From contig NC_049909.1 of assembly GCF_001411555.2 (NCBI RefSeq), forward strand, positions 7,075,485 through 7,139,484: 64,000 nucleotides of DNA, written 5' to 3'. This document shows positions 1 to 12,500 of the stretch, piece after piece; within the stretch, counting starts at the first letter, position 1; every line of letters starts with the position of its first letter. A model generated the notes under the pieces. It was not told the origin of the DNA, did not search any database, and saw nothing but the letters and a program-made list of their open reading frames with translations. The translations under genes and the position numbers were made by a program. The DNA is from Juglans regia. Its lineage: Eukaryota; Streptophyta; Magnoliopsida; Fagales; Juglandaceae.

Positions 1-1970
1 CACCCAATAGGCTATGTGTTCTAGCTCCATGGGTAGATGGTAGGCTTTTCCATAAACGAGCCAATAAGCTGGCATCCCAATCAGTGTTTTGAATGCTGTC
101 CGATAGGCCAATAGCGCATCATCTAACCTTCTCACCCAGTCTTTCGGAGAGACACTCACGGTCTTCTTCAGTATGTGCTTCAGCTCCCGATTAGACACCT
201 TGACCTGGCCACTCGTTTGAGGATGGTATGGTGTCGCCACGTGATGGGTAATGCCATATTTAGTTAGTAGCGCTTCAAATTGGCGATTGCAAAAATGCTT
301 CCTACCATCACTGATTATGGCCCTCGGCATGCCAAATCGGGAAAAAATGTTCTTCCGCAGGAAATTCACTACGATCCTAGCATCATTGATTGGCAAGGCG
401 ACCACTTCCACCCATTTGGAGACATAATCTATTTTATCTCTTATTTCCAAATCGAACTCTTGTAGTAGCAGAATCCATCTTAATAGTCTTGGTTTGGTAT
501 CCCTATTGAAAAACAAGTATTTAAGAGCTAAGTGATCGGTGTAAACGACCACCTTCGAACTTATCAAATAAGAACAAAATTTGTCAAAAGCAAACACAAC
601 TGCTAATAATTATTTTTGAGTAGTAGCATAATTAAGTTGAGCTCCTGTTAAGGTTCAACTTGCATAATAAATAACATGAAAATTTTTATCTTTTCTCTGC
701 CACAAAACAACCCTTATAGCATAATAGCTGGCATTACATATTAATTCAAAAGGTAAATTTCAATTCGGTGACACAATGATAGGTGCTGAAATTAATTTAT
801 TTTTCAATGTTTCAAAAGCATGCAAGCATTCATCAGAAAATTCAAACCGAGTATCCTTAATCAACAGAGTGCAGAAAATTCCCTCCTTGACCATGAAGTG
901 GCATTTTTCCCAATTTAAAACAAGATTTTTCTCCTTGGACCTCTGCAAAACCAAAGATAAATTAGATAAACAGTTATCAAAAGAATGACCAAAACCGAGA
1001 AGTCATCCATGAAGACTTTTAAAAATTTTTCCACCATGTCCAAGAAGATTGACAACATGCATCTTTGAAAAGTGGCTGACACATTGCAAAGACCAAAAGG
1101 CATGCACCTATATGCAAAAATGCCATAAGAATAGGGGAAAATGGTCTTCTCTTGATCCTCGGGTGCAATGACTACTTGATTGTAACCGGAATATCAATCT
1201 AGAAAATAGTAGTAGGCGTGGCTGGCAAGTCTTTCTAGCATTTGATTAATAAATGGTAAGGGAAAATGGTCTTTTCGAGTTTCATCATTCAATATTCGAT
1301 AGTCTATGCGTACTCATCATCCTGTGACCATCCAGGTCGGTATGAGTTCATTGTTGTCATTCTTGATCACGCTTATCCCTCTTTTCATTGAGACGACTTG
1401 TACTGGACTTAGCCATGCACTATCTGAGATTGGATAAATGATCCTGACATCTAAAAGCTTCAATATCTCTTTATGCACTACTTCTTGCATTGATGGATTC
1501 AATCTCATCTGGAGTTGGATGATCGGTTTGAAATTATCCTCCATTAACATCTTGTGCGTGCAAATTGAAGGACTAATTCCTTTGATGTTCGAGATGGTCC
1601 AACCCAAGGCCATCTTGTATTCCCGCAAAACTCTCAACAGCTTCTCTTCCTCTACATCACTCAAAGAATTGTTAATAATGAATGGAAAAGTAGAGTTTTG
1701 GCCTAAGAAAGTGTACCTTAAATTTGATGGAAGCGGTTTGAGTTCAAGCTTGGGCGACGTTGACAGAGATGAGTTTAGCTCTTCCACTTTCAAATTTATT
1801 GAAGGAGAAAGGGAAGGTGTAGCTTCCAAATATTTCTTACACTCCTTGACCTTTTCATCTTTGTATTCAATAGACGTAGAGTGAGTAAGACATGTCTCGG
1901 TCGCTTATTTGAAAATGTGAATATACCTCAGATGGGAGTTCCATAGATTTAAACACATCAGAAGTGACCA
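1..1970 (-). pseudogene. Athila-type Ty3/gypsy pol remnant (RT, RNase H, integrase)
   Basis: Read on the minus strand this is the middle and end of a gypsy polyprotein. Near 1317-1829 there is RT entry sequence with the Athila-typical LNPSMQEVVHKEILKLLD and YPISDSAWLSPVQVV. Near 915-1103 come MPFGLCNVSATFQRCM and the catalytic FMDDFSV. RNase H end motifs ([10 protein letters not shown]) lie near 480-550 and integrase core motifs ([22 protein letters not shown]) near 180-330. Two internal deletions are visible: one after KEGI near 870, which removes RT connection sequence, and one near 440, which fuses RNase H directly to integrase. Frames change repeatedly and no long ORF survives. The element continues off the left edge, and its upstream part lies at 6192-7060 beyond an insertion. 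Confidence 0.88.
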
Positions 1971-4050
1971 TGTAACGCCCCATCCTAGTGGGTCCGGAGA
2001 GTTAACTCATGTCAACTAAAATCGTTTCCAATAACACTTCTAAAATAAACCAGAGTCTCCTTAACATAATAACCTATTAGTTCAACACAATTATCCAAGT
2101 TCCTACATAAGAACACAACAAAAGTACCTCGATAATATACAATAACATTTTCATCAATACTTAGAAATATCCATGACTGAAAATACTAAAGCAACATAAA
2201 ATATCAACACTACAAACAGACTCTCCAAAAAATCCTTATACCCTCAGGCACTCAATCTTCTATGATCAACCAAAATATGCTAGCACTCCCTATTCCTGAC
2301 TTTCAGCTGATGTATCAAAATTATCTGAAAAATATTATGGAGATAAGGGGTGAGTTATCAACAACTCAGTAAGCAGAGAACATATACTAGTATGCAAACA
2401 TGAGCATTTACAGAGTTAAGAATGCAGAACAAAATATTTTTATTTTCAGAATGTAGAATCAGAACATGTTATCAAAAATATCAGAGCGAAAGTTCATAAG
2501 TATCTATAATCAAAATTCCATTGGCACAGCATAACTGAAACATCATATCAGAACATAATTCCATGTTTAACCCCCGTAGTAAGGTTGTGCAAACCCTGGT
2601 GGACAACCGAACAGAAACAGAATGTGAATCTTTCCCTTATTATTCTCGGAGCCCCAAGTGTGCACATAGGAAAGACCACGCATAAAACCACTTTATTTCC
2701 AAAGTGGGTGCACCAGAAACAAAAAAGTTGGTACCAACCCAAACAGAGGCCACAGTTTTACACCCGTGGTAAGGTCAGAACAGAAACAAAATGTCATGCC
2801 AGAGGTTTCAGAAATCACATCATATCACATCAGAGTACAGAACATTTTCAAAACAAAACAGAACCAAATCACACAAATATAATTTACGCACAAAATTTCA
2901 TATTTGCTCTCTTTTGCATAGTTCAGAAACAAAATGCCAAAATAGCTTATGTCTACAACAGTCATGACCGAATATACTTTCTTCTTATACATAATTTCAT
3001 GAATAATGCATAACAAATAACTGAGGTTGTTTCCAAAATTTCTTTTCATAACAAAACATGCATATTTTCCAAAATTAACCTCAGATCATTTTATTTTATG
3101 CAAAATGTAGGATAGGAACCCCGCTTACCTGAACTTCTTAGCTTTTCAGAATTTTTCTATAACAGTGCTGAACAGATACTAATCGTCACCTATAAAATAG
3201 TCACGTAACTTCCATAAATTTCCAATCCACGTATTTTGATATTTAAGCCTAAGATGCTAAAATAACTCATTTTAATTCCTCAAAACCTAAATTCATGAAA
3301 TACCAAGATATTAACACTTTCCAAATTTTAACTAAATCTCTGACTAAAGTATCAAACTCTAACTTATTTAATAAACTAGAATATAATAAAATACACATTA
3401 TCACTTACTTTTGAAAGAAAACTTTACTTCAAATAAAATTAACTTACCAAAATAATTTATGTAAACATGGAAAACTTAGTATTTACAAACACATATTAAA
3501 ACTTTAAAACACAAGAATGCAACTTGTAACTCAATGGTAATAATGTAATTTTATTTATTTAGTAGAAAAACTATACAATAGCTTCTATAATACTTATCAT
3601 TTGAAAACATGATGAAAGGGCATAACGGTAATAACTCCATTGCTATTAGGTTACAGAATTACCCATATAAATATATAACTCTTTAAGTCAACAAACATGA
3701 AAAAAAAATGAATTGCCTGGAGGGGCAAGGAGATAAGGGTGAGTTATCAACAACTCAGTAAGCAGAGGACATATACTAGTGTGTAAACATGAGCATTTAC
3801 AAAAATCAGAATACAGAACAAAACATTTTCATTTTCAGAGTGTAGAAACAAAACATGTTTTCAAAATATCAGAGCGGAGATTTAGAAATAATTTCATTAA
3901 AAAAATATTCTTTGGCATAGCATAAATGATGATGATCATCATCAAAACATCATATCAGAACAGAGGCCATGTATAACCCCCATGGTAGGGTTGTGCATCT
4001 GCGGATAGCCAAGCAGAACATAAATCACTTTGTCACCAAGGTGTGCACTC

Positions 4051-4210
4051 AAAACAGAGACCACTACTATAACCCGTGATAGGGTCGTATCCACTATTAT
4101 TACCCATGGTTGGGCCGTATCCACTATTATTACCCGTGGTTGGGCCGTATCCACTATTGTAACCTGTGGTTGGGCCGTATGTCACTATTATCACTAGTGG
4201 TAGGGCCGTA
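4051..4210. repeat. 30-bp minisatellite inside the LTR
   Basis: About five units with an exact 30-bp period start near 4051, 4081, 4111, 4141 and 4171, sharing the core GGGCCGTATCCACTATTATT. The other LTR copy holds only about two units (17558-17630), and none were seen in the 62308 copy, so the array changes length between family members. Confidence 0.85.
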
Positions 4211-5254
4211 ACTGAATCGAGCAGAAACATAATCAAATTCAAAATCAGAGAGTCATGCCAAAGGTTTTCAGAAATCACGTCTTATCCAAATAGAGTACTG
4301 AACAAAATCTTCAAAATAGAATAAAATCATATCACAACATAATTTATGCACAAATTTCATATTCGTCCTCTTTTTCAAAGTTCAGAAACAGAATGTCAAT
4401 GATAAGCTCATGTCTACACCAGTCATGACAGAAAATACTTTCTTCTTAAACAGAATCTCATGAGTAATGCAGAACAAATAACTGAGTTAGTTCAAATTTC
4501 TTTTCATAATTAGATGTGTATATTTTCCAAAAATAACCTCAGCTCATTTTATTTTAATGCAAAGTCTAGCATAAGAACCCCGCTTACCTGAACTTCTTAG
4601 CTTTTTAGAATTTTCCCCAAAATGTTGAACAATTAACAATCGTCACCTATCAAATAATCAAGTAATTCCCGTAAATTTCCAATCAACCACTTATTTCGAT
4701 ATTTAATCCTAAACTTCTAAAATAACCTACTTAATTCCTCAAAATCTAAAATTTCATAACCTTAAAATATATCATCTTTTTCTAAAATCGCCAATGTCCA
4801 TTTGATAACTTCGACTAAAAACATTTAAAAATCTAACTTATTTATTAATGAAAACAACTCATGAAGTTTAATACTGGATTATATAATTATCCCAAAATAT
4901 TTTAAAATAAACCATAACTATTTTTAAATAGACTAAATTATATCTAAAATGTAAAAATAACATTACACCAATATTGTTTACTTTCAAAATAAAACTTTAC
5001 TTAATAACATGTTAAAATAATTTTCTATAATCATAATTAAATAACAGTGTACTAATACATAATAAAAGTATAAAAGCCCATTAATATAACATGTAGTAAA
5101 GGGTATTACGGTAATTTCAATTAATTCTTTGAAAACTAACAAAACAAACCTACGTAAATCAACATAACATGCACAGCAGGGCTTACTCACGTAGGAAATC
5201 AAGCGACAGCGTGTGATGTAGGCGAGGGACTAGGCAGACGGTGGAGCACTGGAC

Positions 5255-5255
<1 letters not shown>

Positions 5256-5296
<41 letters not shown>
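5256..5296. repeat. (GA)n microsatellite
   Basis: About 20 uninterrupted GA dinucleotides lie within the composite LTR, followed by further purine-rich sequence. Confidence 0.97.
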
Positions 5297-5298
<2 letters not shown>

Positions 5299-6191
5299 AA
5301 CGAATGAGAAAAAATGAAAGACAAAGTAAGCCGAGAGAGTGTGACATGGAGGTGTTGTCGGTGGCTTACCGAGCGAGACGCAGCGGATAGGAGTGGCGTG
5401 GAGTGACCGTTAGAGTTCTCTGTGCTGGTGGTAACGACGTGCAAGCGCTGGCACCGTGTGTGGTGGCTTCGAACGACAAGTGCACTGGGTTGGGTTGCTC
5501 TATTTTCGGTGGCTAAAACAATGAAGTTTTCGGTTCACTATGTAGGTGGTCGTCCTCGGCAGTAAGGTGGTGGTGCAGTGGTATACGGCAGAGGAGCGGG
5601 AGCTCCAGTGATGGCCAAGTGGAGATGGTGCATGACGAAGGGGAGCTGCGGTCCGTGGAGTTGCAGTGTGCCCGGGTTGCGTCGATATCGTATGGAAGCA
5701 GCGTGTATTCTGGACGGTGCAACGGCTAGGTTGAAGAGGCTAACAACGGTTGCAACTTGGTGGAGGGGTGACGGAGGCTGAGCCGGAGTGTGTCAAAAGT
5801 GGTAGTGAGCCGAAGTGTGTCAAAAGTGGTGGTCTGGTTTATGTGTGCAAAGTTGACGAGCGCTGAGTCGAGGGCTACGGATTGCTATTTGTGTGCGAAG
5901 GAGTTGCTAGCCGCGGCAGTGATTCGTAACAAAGGCGTTCTCTACGCATGGCTATTGTGTGCGTATAAATACGATGCGAAAACCCTAGAGATAAGAGAGA
6001 CGTGTGTGCGGATGGAAGTTTGTGTTGTGTGTGTGCATGGAGTTGACAGAAGAACTAACAGGTGAAAGAGAAATGTAGACGAAAGGATCAAACGTGCGAA
6101 GAAACTAAAATAAAAATAAAATGAACTAAAAATAAACAAATAAAAATAAAATAAAATTTGAGCATGATTGGGTCTGGGTGTTACAACTACA

Positions 6192-7060
6192 GACCAGCTC
6201 CTCGCCAACCCTCAAAACGAGTTTCCCTTTCTAAACATCAATTAAAGTTCTCCCCGTCGTCAGGAAAGGTCGGTCCAGTATCAAAGGAACATCCTCGTCC
6301 TCCTCCATATCAAGCACAATGAAGTCAGTTTGGAAGATGAACTTATCAACTTTCACCAATACGTCCTCAATGAGTCCTCTCGGGTACTTAAATAGATCTA
6401 TCTGCCAACTGTAGAGAGATGGTGGTCGGCTTTGCTTCTCTAAGGCCTAATTTCCTGAAAACAGAGAGAGGCATTAGATTAATACTTGCCCCTAAATTGA
6501 ATAAAGCTTTATCAAAATAGGAATTTCCTATAGTGCAAGGGATCTTGAAACTCCCCGGATCTTTCAACTTAGGCAGCAACTTCTTTTGTAAAATTGTACT
6601 GCTCTCCTCGATCAGCATCACAGTCTCATGCTCCTCCAACTTCCGCTTGTTTGATAATATATCCTTAAAAAAATTTACATATTTAGGCATTTGCTCTAAA
6701 GCTTGAATGAGAGCAATATTAATATGTAGTCGCTTAAATATACTCAGAAATTTAGATAACTGATTATCAATCTTGTTTTTCTTTAATTTTTGCGGAAAAG
6801 GAATTGGTGGATCATAAATTGAAGGAGAATAAGTTTTAGAAGTAAACTCCCTAGATTTCTTGAGTTTTGCGGCCTTTTTATTCTCTCTAGTCTTCCCAGT
6901 TTGCTGGTCGATCACCTCCCTATCAGTCTCTTTCACCTCGTCCTCGGTTTCCTTCTTCTCGAACTCCACATATTTGGCAGCTTCTTCATCTCGCTCGGTA
7001 TTTACCGATTGTGGCTGGTCATATGTCTGCCCACTTCTCAATGTTCTGGATTTGACATGG
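6192..7060 (-). pseudogene. Athila gag-end and aspartic protease remnant
   Basis: A 217-codon minus-strand frame (6388-7041) carries Athila gag-protease sequence: PPIPFPQKLKKNK, the LPKLKDPGSFKIPCTIG lead-in and the protease core NLGASINLMPLSVFRKLGL. The usual catalytic core is DLGASIN, so the active-site Asp is replaced by Asn. After LADRSI one extra base shifts the frame. The next frame continues with KYPRGLIEDVLVKVDKF and VPLILDRPFL down to 6192. This is the upstream half of the element whose RT and integrase lie at 1-1970. Its own upstream end stops abruptly against the LTR fragment at 7061. Confidence 0.85.
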
Positions 7061-7474
7061 ACTAGTAGAGGATGAACATGATGGATCGCTGGATATAGAT
7101 GGTTGAAGAGGAGCCAGACCTTGAATGAAGACTACAAATTATTTTCATGCTCATAAGCATTGACTCTTCATACTTTAGAGCATATGAAATAGTTGATCTA
7201 ACCATGGAACTTGGATTAAGTATTTTGTATTAAGGAAATGCTATCCTTAAATTTGAACTTATGATGGTTAGTAATGCTATTGAAATGTTTTTAGTCCATT
7301 CTGGCATGACTTATAACTAATCACCATTTTTTCACTGTGATTATTACATACTGCTAGTTGCATACTAGGAGGCATTGCATATTAACTATCATGTACGTGG
7401 GTATGTAACCTTGTGTTGCATGTCCTGATGCTTTAAGTCTCTTTTCCATCCCAAGTGGAGGTTGGAAGCATCCA
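7061..7474 (+). mobile_element. 3' part of the 5' LTR of a Tekay-like gypsy element
   Basis: These 414 bases match 21480-21883 nearly base for base (about 90% by eye), starting TAGAGGATGAACATGAT and ending in the GGAGGTTGG terminal region. A tRNA-Met primer-binding site follows three bases later, so this is the right end of a 5' LTR. The rest of the LTR is missing; the left edge cuts straight into Athila sequence. Confidence 0.85.
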
Positions 7475-7477
7475 GGG

Positions 7478-7489
7478 TGGTATCAGAGC
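7478..7489 (+). other. primer-binding site (initiator tRNA-Met type)
   Basis: TGGTATCAGAGC matches the 3' end of plant initiator tRNA-Met exactly and lies three bases after the LTR end, the expected place for minus-strand DNA priming of a plus-strand gypsy or copia element. A gag reading frame follows about 150 bases downstream. Confidence 0.93.
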
Positions 7490-7636
7490 AGTTACATCTC
7501 TGGGTAAACCCACATGTCTTTAGAAATTTTATGCTAGAATATAGGTTTGAATCATTAGTTTTGCATAGGCTTGAATCCTGAAGTGGAGCTCAGTTTGATA
7601 CGCATGCATCATAGGAGTTGGAAGGATTAAGCCAAG

Positions 7637-8578
7637 ATGACACGTGGAAGGCAAGAAAGGAATGCTGAGTGTTCTAACACCCACAGAGATCAGGATCATT
7701 GTTTCAATGGAGGACGTGATTTGGCAGACCCAATTTGCCAGATGGTAACTGAGGGACCCATGAAAGCTAATAAGTGGTTATTGGATCTCGACAGGACCTT
7801 CGAGATTAGTGGCTGTACTGAAGAACAAAAGATACAGTACGTGGGACACCTGCTACAAGGAGAAGCTAGTATCAGGTGGGACACCAAGAGGTAGCTTCTG
7901 ATAAGAGAATTGGGAAATATCACCATTTTGACCTGGGATAGGTTCAAGGAGGAGTTTGATAATTGATTCTTCCCAAAGTCAATGAAGACTAAGAAGGCCC
8001 AAGAATTTGCCACATTGGTACAAGGCAATCTCATCGTTGAGCAGTACACTGCAAAGTTTATGGAGCTAGGGAGGTTTGCTCCACATTTGATTGCCACCGA
8101 AAAGATGCAAGCCCAAAAGTTCCAAGGAGGACTGCAACCCAGGATTCACAGTTACGTAGCTGAGTTTCGCATCAACAATTTCCAAGTGTTAGTTAATCTG
8201 GCTGAAATATCGAAAGCAGAACAACGAAGTTTGGCAACCCATATTAACCTTGAGTGAAAGAGGACTTCTGCCTTATCTGCAGAAGGGAATAGTGCCAAAA
8301 CAAGGACTATACAGGAAGCTAGTAAGGGTAAAGGCATTATGATGACTCCACCTGCTACCTGTCTAAAGTGTGGAAAGGTCCACAGTGGAGAATGCAAATT
8401 TGTATTAGGGGTATGCTTCAAATGTGGTCAGCCTAGCCATATGATTTGGGAATGCCCTCAGAATACACAAGGAGGCAGAAATGCTCATAACCCTAGTAAC
8501 AAGTCAAATATAAGGCCACCCACCCAAACCCGCGTTTACTCAATTACCCTTAGTGATATGGACAAGGAAGCACCATGA
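7637..8578 (+). pseudogene. Ty3/gypsy gag with three in-frame stops
   Basis: One reading frame runs from ATG 7637 to 8578. It starts MTRGRQERN, has the gag-domain motifs WLLDLDRTFEISGC and GEASIRWDT, and then FATLVQGN, YTAKFMELGRFAPHL and KFQGGLQPRI. It ends with a basic linker and two cysteine clusters, the second a good CCHC knuckle (CFKCGQPSHMIWEC). The length of about 313 codons fits chromovirus-type gag. Three stops interrupt the single frame, near 7892, 7963 and 8255, with no frameshift, so the copy decayed by point mutation only. It follows the primer-binding site of the same element; protease and most of RT are lost downstream. Confidence 0.9.
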
Positions 8579-8859
8579 GGTGAAGAAATGGAAGTCATTA
8601 CTGGTATTTTTCCTTAAGTACCCCTCTCTTTTATAGAAGTTAGTCCTTTCGATTTAGCCATTAGGTAGATGGTAGTTGATGATTATTCTTTAAGTAATAT
8701 CATGATATGAGGAGACATGACATGTGCCTTATTTGGCTTTGGCACAACGAGGTCTTTTCGGGTCAGTGACGAACGTGTAATCTACCATAAATAGAACATC
8801 ATATTGTATTGCCTTGTTAGAATTAAAGGAGTTGAAGGTTCAGATAGAGGAACATAGGC

Positions 8860-9085
8860 AACATCTCAGCTCAAGTGCTAGTAAGATTCAAGGAACATAG
8901 TTTGTATGCAAGTATGAATTTTGGCTCAAGGAAGTGAAATTCTTAGGGCATGAGATTTCTAGTAATGGAGTAGATGATCCTAGTAAGATTGAAGAAGTAG
9001 TGATTAGGAAGCATCCTACCAAAGTACACAAGGTCCAAAGTTTCTTAAAATTAGTCAGTTATTACCAAAGGTTTGTATAGAGTCT
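8860..9085 (+). pseudogene. gypsy reverse transcriptase remnant
   Basis: A short open stretch reads EFWLKEVKFLGHEISSNGV, then PSKIEEVV and KVQSFLKLVSYYQRFV. This is the end of a chromovirus RT palm/thumb. The catalytic RT core and the protease are absent between here and the gag end at 8578, so a large deletion has occurred. A stop follows YYQRFV. Confidence 0.85.
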
Positions 9086-9161
9086 CTCTAGGCTATCAGG
9101 ACTTGGATGCAAGATTAAGCGTCGCTCACAACTTAGGAGCCACAAGTAGAATTACCCCACG

Positions 9162-9171
9162 ACTTAGAGTT
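9162..9171 (+). repeat. LINE target-site duplication, left copy
   Basis: ACTTAGAGTT runs straight into the LINE poly(T) tract; the same ten bases recur at 15135-15144. The exact right edge of this copy is ambiguous because it ends in T. Confidence 0.85.
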
Positions 9172-9521
9172 TTTTTTTTTTTTTTTTTTTATATAAGAGC
9201 CGGAAACCACCTGTCCATTAGCGGCCCCGTCCCAATTTTATTAATCAACCTCACTTATGGCGGAGGAAAACCGTGGTAACAAAACTGACACTCAGGATAC
9301 AGACCATCCCAAGTATCTAAACCAAAACCCAACAACAAACTACAAAACCAACTAAAAGAACAGACCCACACTAGCAAAACAAAACTGGAAAAAAGAAAAC
9401 AAAATCAACCTGCTTAAACCCGTAAATACAAAACCGATCCCCGAACCAAGCCACAAGACTCATCTCCGCACGGAACAAAACTCCACACGGAACGAAACCC
9501 AGAAACATTCACAAGCCTCAT

Positions 9522-12500
9522 CTATCTGTTCCGCCTAACAGAAGGAAGACCCCATTTATCAACTCTAACCAACCCCCGAAACAGAGGAGAAACTTCCCCC
9601 ATGCTCTGCCATACCACATCACCATCAGTTGCCCCCCTTTTAGCTAGCCAATCCGCAGCCCCATTTCCTTCCCTATGAATGTGCATAAACCGTATATCCA
9701 TATTAATACTCTGAACTAGCAGTTCCTCCCAATAATCCTCCAAATACCAGCTACCACAGCGTTTATTATCTAACCATGCCAGCACCACTTTCGAATCCAA
9801 TTCAACGTCTACTGCACTAAAGTTCAAATTCTTACAATGTTTGACACCCTCCACTAGAGCTCTCAACTTAGCATAATTACTAGTACCATAACCAATGTTC
9901 TTTGAAAAGGCTAACAACAGATTCCCATGTGTATCCCGGATCACACCTCCTGCCCCTGCCACACCTGGATTCCCAAGACTACTTCCATCCGTGTTGAGCT
10001 TCACTCGACCTGGCTCTGGCTTAGACCAAGCTATGTAATCATTTTTTTTATTTTTAATTGGAAGTTGCTGTAAATTAAAACAATTAAGAATGTAAAGGTC
10101 AATCTTATTAAATTTCTTAGGCTTTGAAAACCCTTGACAAATAATGCCCACCCACTGTTTGATAGATTGCCACACAACTTGACCAGATTCAATTTTCCCT
10201 TCCATACGGGCTTTACATCTCCTTGTCCAAAGCCTCCACGAAATCACAGTAGGTAATATACCCAAAATGACTCCAGAATGCGTTGCATTAGAAGCTCTCC
10301 TAAACCAACTTAGACATGTTTCATACCAGGTCCTTCCAATAGGTAGCCCAAGCATAACTCCAATTTTCTTCCAGATTTCGGCAGCCTCTTCACCAGCAAG
10401 TAAAACATGGTTTAAATCCTCATAATGTCCTTGAATACAACAATTACATCTTGAGACTAAAGGAATACCAATTCTTCTAATTTTATCATCCACGGCCAAA
10501 GCTCCATGCCAAGCCTTCCACATAAATACCGAAATTTTTTTTGGAAGAATGCTATTCCAAATCCACTTATTCCCCTCAAAATTCTGACCTCTAACACGAA
10601 CACAATCCCACGCTGATGTTGTTGAAAACTTACCACTTTCACTAGGAGTCCAAATTAACAAATCACTGCCTTCTTTGCAATTTGCAAAAACCTCTAATAC
10701 CCTCTCTGCAGCTTCAGACCCGACAAGCCTCTCTAACCTCTCCATATCCCATCCTCTATCCAATATACAATCTTTTATCTTCAAAAGAGGTTGCTCACTT
10801 ACCAAAACATTATCAGCAAGAGGCCCCTGATCCAACCATTTATCATACCAAAAAAATACATTTCCTTCTTGAATTTTCCATTTAGAATTACTCAAAACTG
10901 TAGAAATGTTTCTAACAATCATCCGCCAAAAACTTGTCCCCTTTTTAGAATCCAACAACATCAAAGGTTTATTCCCCACATATTTTGATCGAAAAAAAAT
11001 TTGTCCAAAGCAAATCTTCATGCATCAATTTCCAGGCAAGCTTTAAATGAAGAGCCCTTTGCATATCATCAAACGATCTAATACCTAAACCTCCTTCTTC
11101 TAATGGCAAACAAATATTCCTCCAAGCAACCCATTTTTTCTTACCCTTTCCAATCCTTTTCTCCCCAAAAGAAAGCACTCATTAACCGATTTAAAGATGA
11201 AATAATTAACTTTGGAACTTTTAAAATTGCTAGTTGATGCAATGCCATACTAGCCAAAACATGTCTCAATAAAATCACTCGGCCCCCTGCTGAAAGAAGT
11301 TTCATTTTCCAACCACTAATTTTTCTTTTAACCTTGTTCTCCAACTCTTCCAAATCACTAATTTTCATTCTCCCCGACACAATAGGCACCCCCAAATATT
11401 TAAAAGGAAACTTACCTTCTGAGAATCCTATCAATCGTTTAAGATTCCTTCTTCTAGCCATCGAAAGATTTTTGGAAAAATACATAGCAGTTTTCTCTTT
11501 ATTAATCAATTGACCAGACCACTTTTCATATGTATTCAAAATATTTAGAAGACACCGAATTGATCGACAACCACCATTAGTGAAAATAACCACATCATCC
11601 GCATACATTAGATGAGATACTAAAATCGTACCTCTAGGTTGAGAAAAATGGCCAAAACTTTTTTCTTCCACCTTTTGTTTTATAAGACGAGACAGAACCT
11701 CCTGTAAAATAATAAACAAATAAGGCGACAAAGGATCCCCTTGCCTCAATCCTCTACCACCTTTAAAAAAACCTTTTGTAGTACCATTCATTAAAATCGA
11801 GTACCAAGGCGTAGTAATACACTCCTTAATAAGACCACAAACAGCAGAAGAAAACCCAAAAGATTGAAGTACCTTCAATAGAAAATCCCACTCAACACGA
11901 TCATAAGCTTTAGCCATATCAAGCTTCAATACCACGTTACCCCCATGAATTTTTTTATTAATAGAATGGACCATTTCTTGGGTTAAACTAATGTTCTCAA
12001 AAATACTTCTTCCAGGAATAAATGCACCTTGCTCAATAGAAATAATTTTATGAAGCAAAACAGCCAAACGGTTTACAATCACCTTAGAGCAAATTTTATA
12101 AAACACCGAACAAAGACTAATTGGTCTAAATTTATCAAACCCATTAGGCTTATCCATCTTAGGAATTAAAACCACAAAAGATGAAGAGTAAAATCTCGAC
12201 CATTTACCACCTCTAAAAAACTCTTCCACCACAGCCATAATATCTATCTTAATAATTTCCCAGACACTCTTAAAAAAACCTGAACCAAAACCATCCGGCC
12301 CTGGTGCACTATTAGAAGGAATGGAATCCAGAGCAGTTTTCACTTCATTAATCGAAGGAATAGCCCCAAGAATCGCATTATCCTCCAAAGAAATAACAGG
12401 CAAAATAATATGCGTTAAATCCTGTAAACTATCATGCCTATCAGACTGTAAAAAATTTGAAAAATAATTGACAGCACTTAAATGGATCTCCTCAGGAGAT

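Larger units (their letters stand above)
1971..6191 (-). mobile_element. composite long LTR of the TGTAACGCCC gypsy family, inserted in Athila
   Basis: The block begins TGTAACGCCCC and ends in GGGTGTTACA plus six more bases. The start is shared with 16971 and 62308, and the 62308 copy is joined to a minus-strand gypsy primer-binding site and gag, so these are LTRs read on the minus strand. At 4.2 kb it is much longer than the 2.5-kb copy at 16971-19489, because the same LTR segment occurs twice: GTGAGTTATCAACAACTCAG lies near 2350 and again near 3741. It therefore appears to be two partial LTRs joined near 3720. GACCA precedes it (1966-1970) and follows it (6192-6196); removing the insert rejoins Athila in frame as ELVTSDVF. 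There is no convincing gene inside; the short ORFs here are chance. Confidence 0.75.

Noticed and set aside
1438..1884. 148-codon plus ORF
   Set aside because: Antisense shadow of the Athila RT frame.
5199..6208. Several 60-91 codon ORFs inside the composite LTR
   Set aside because: Not shared in frame with the other LTR copies and partly formed by the (GA)n tract.
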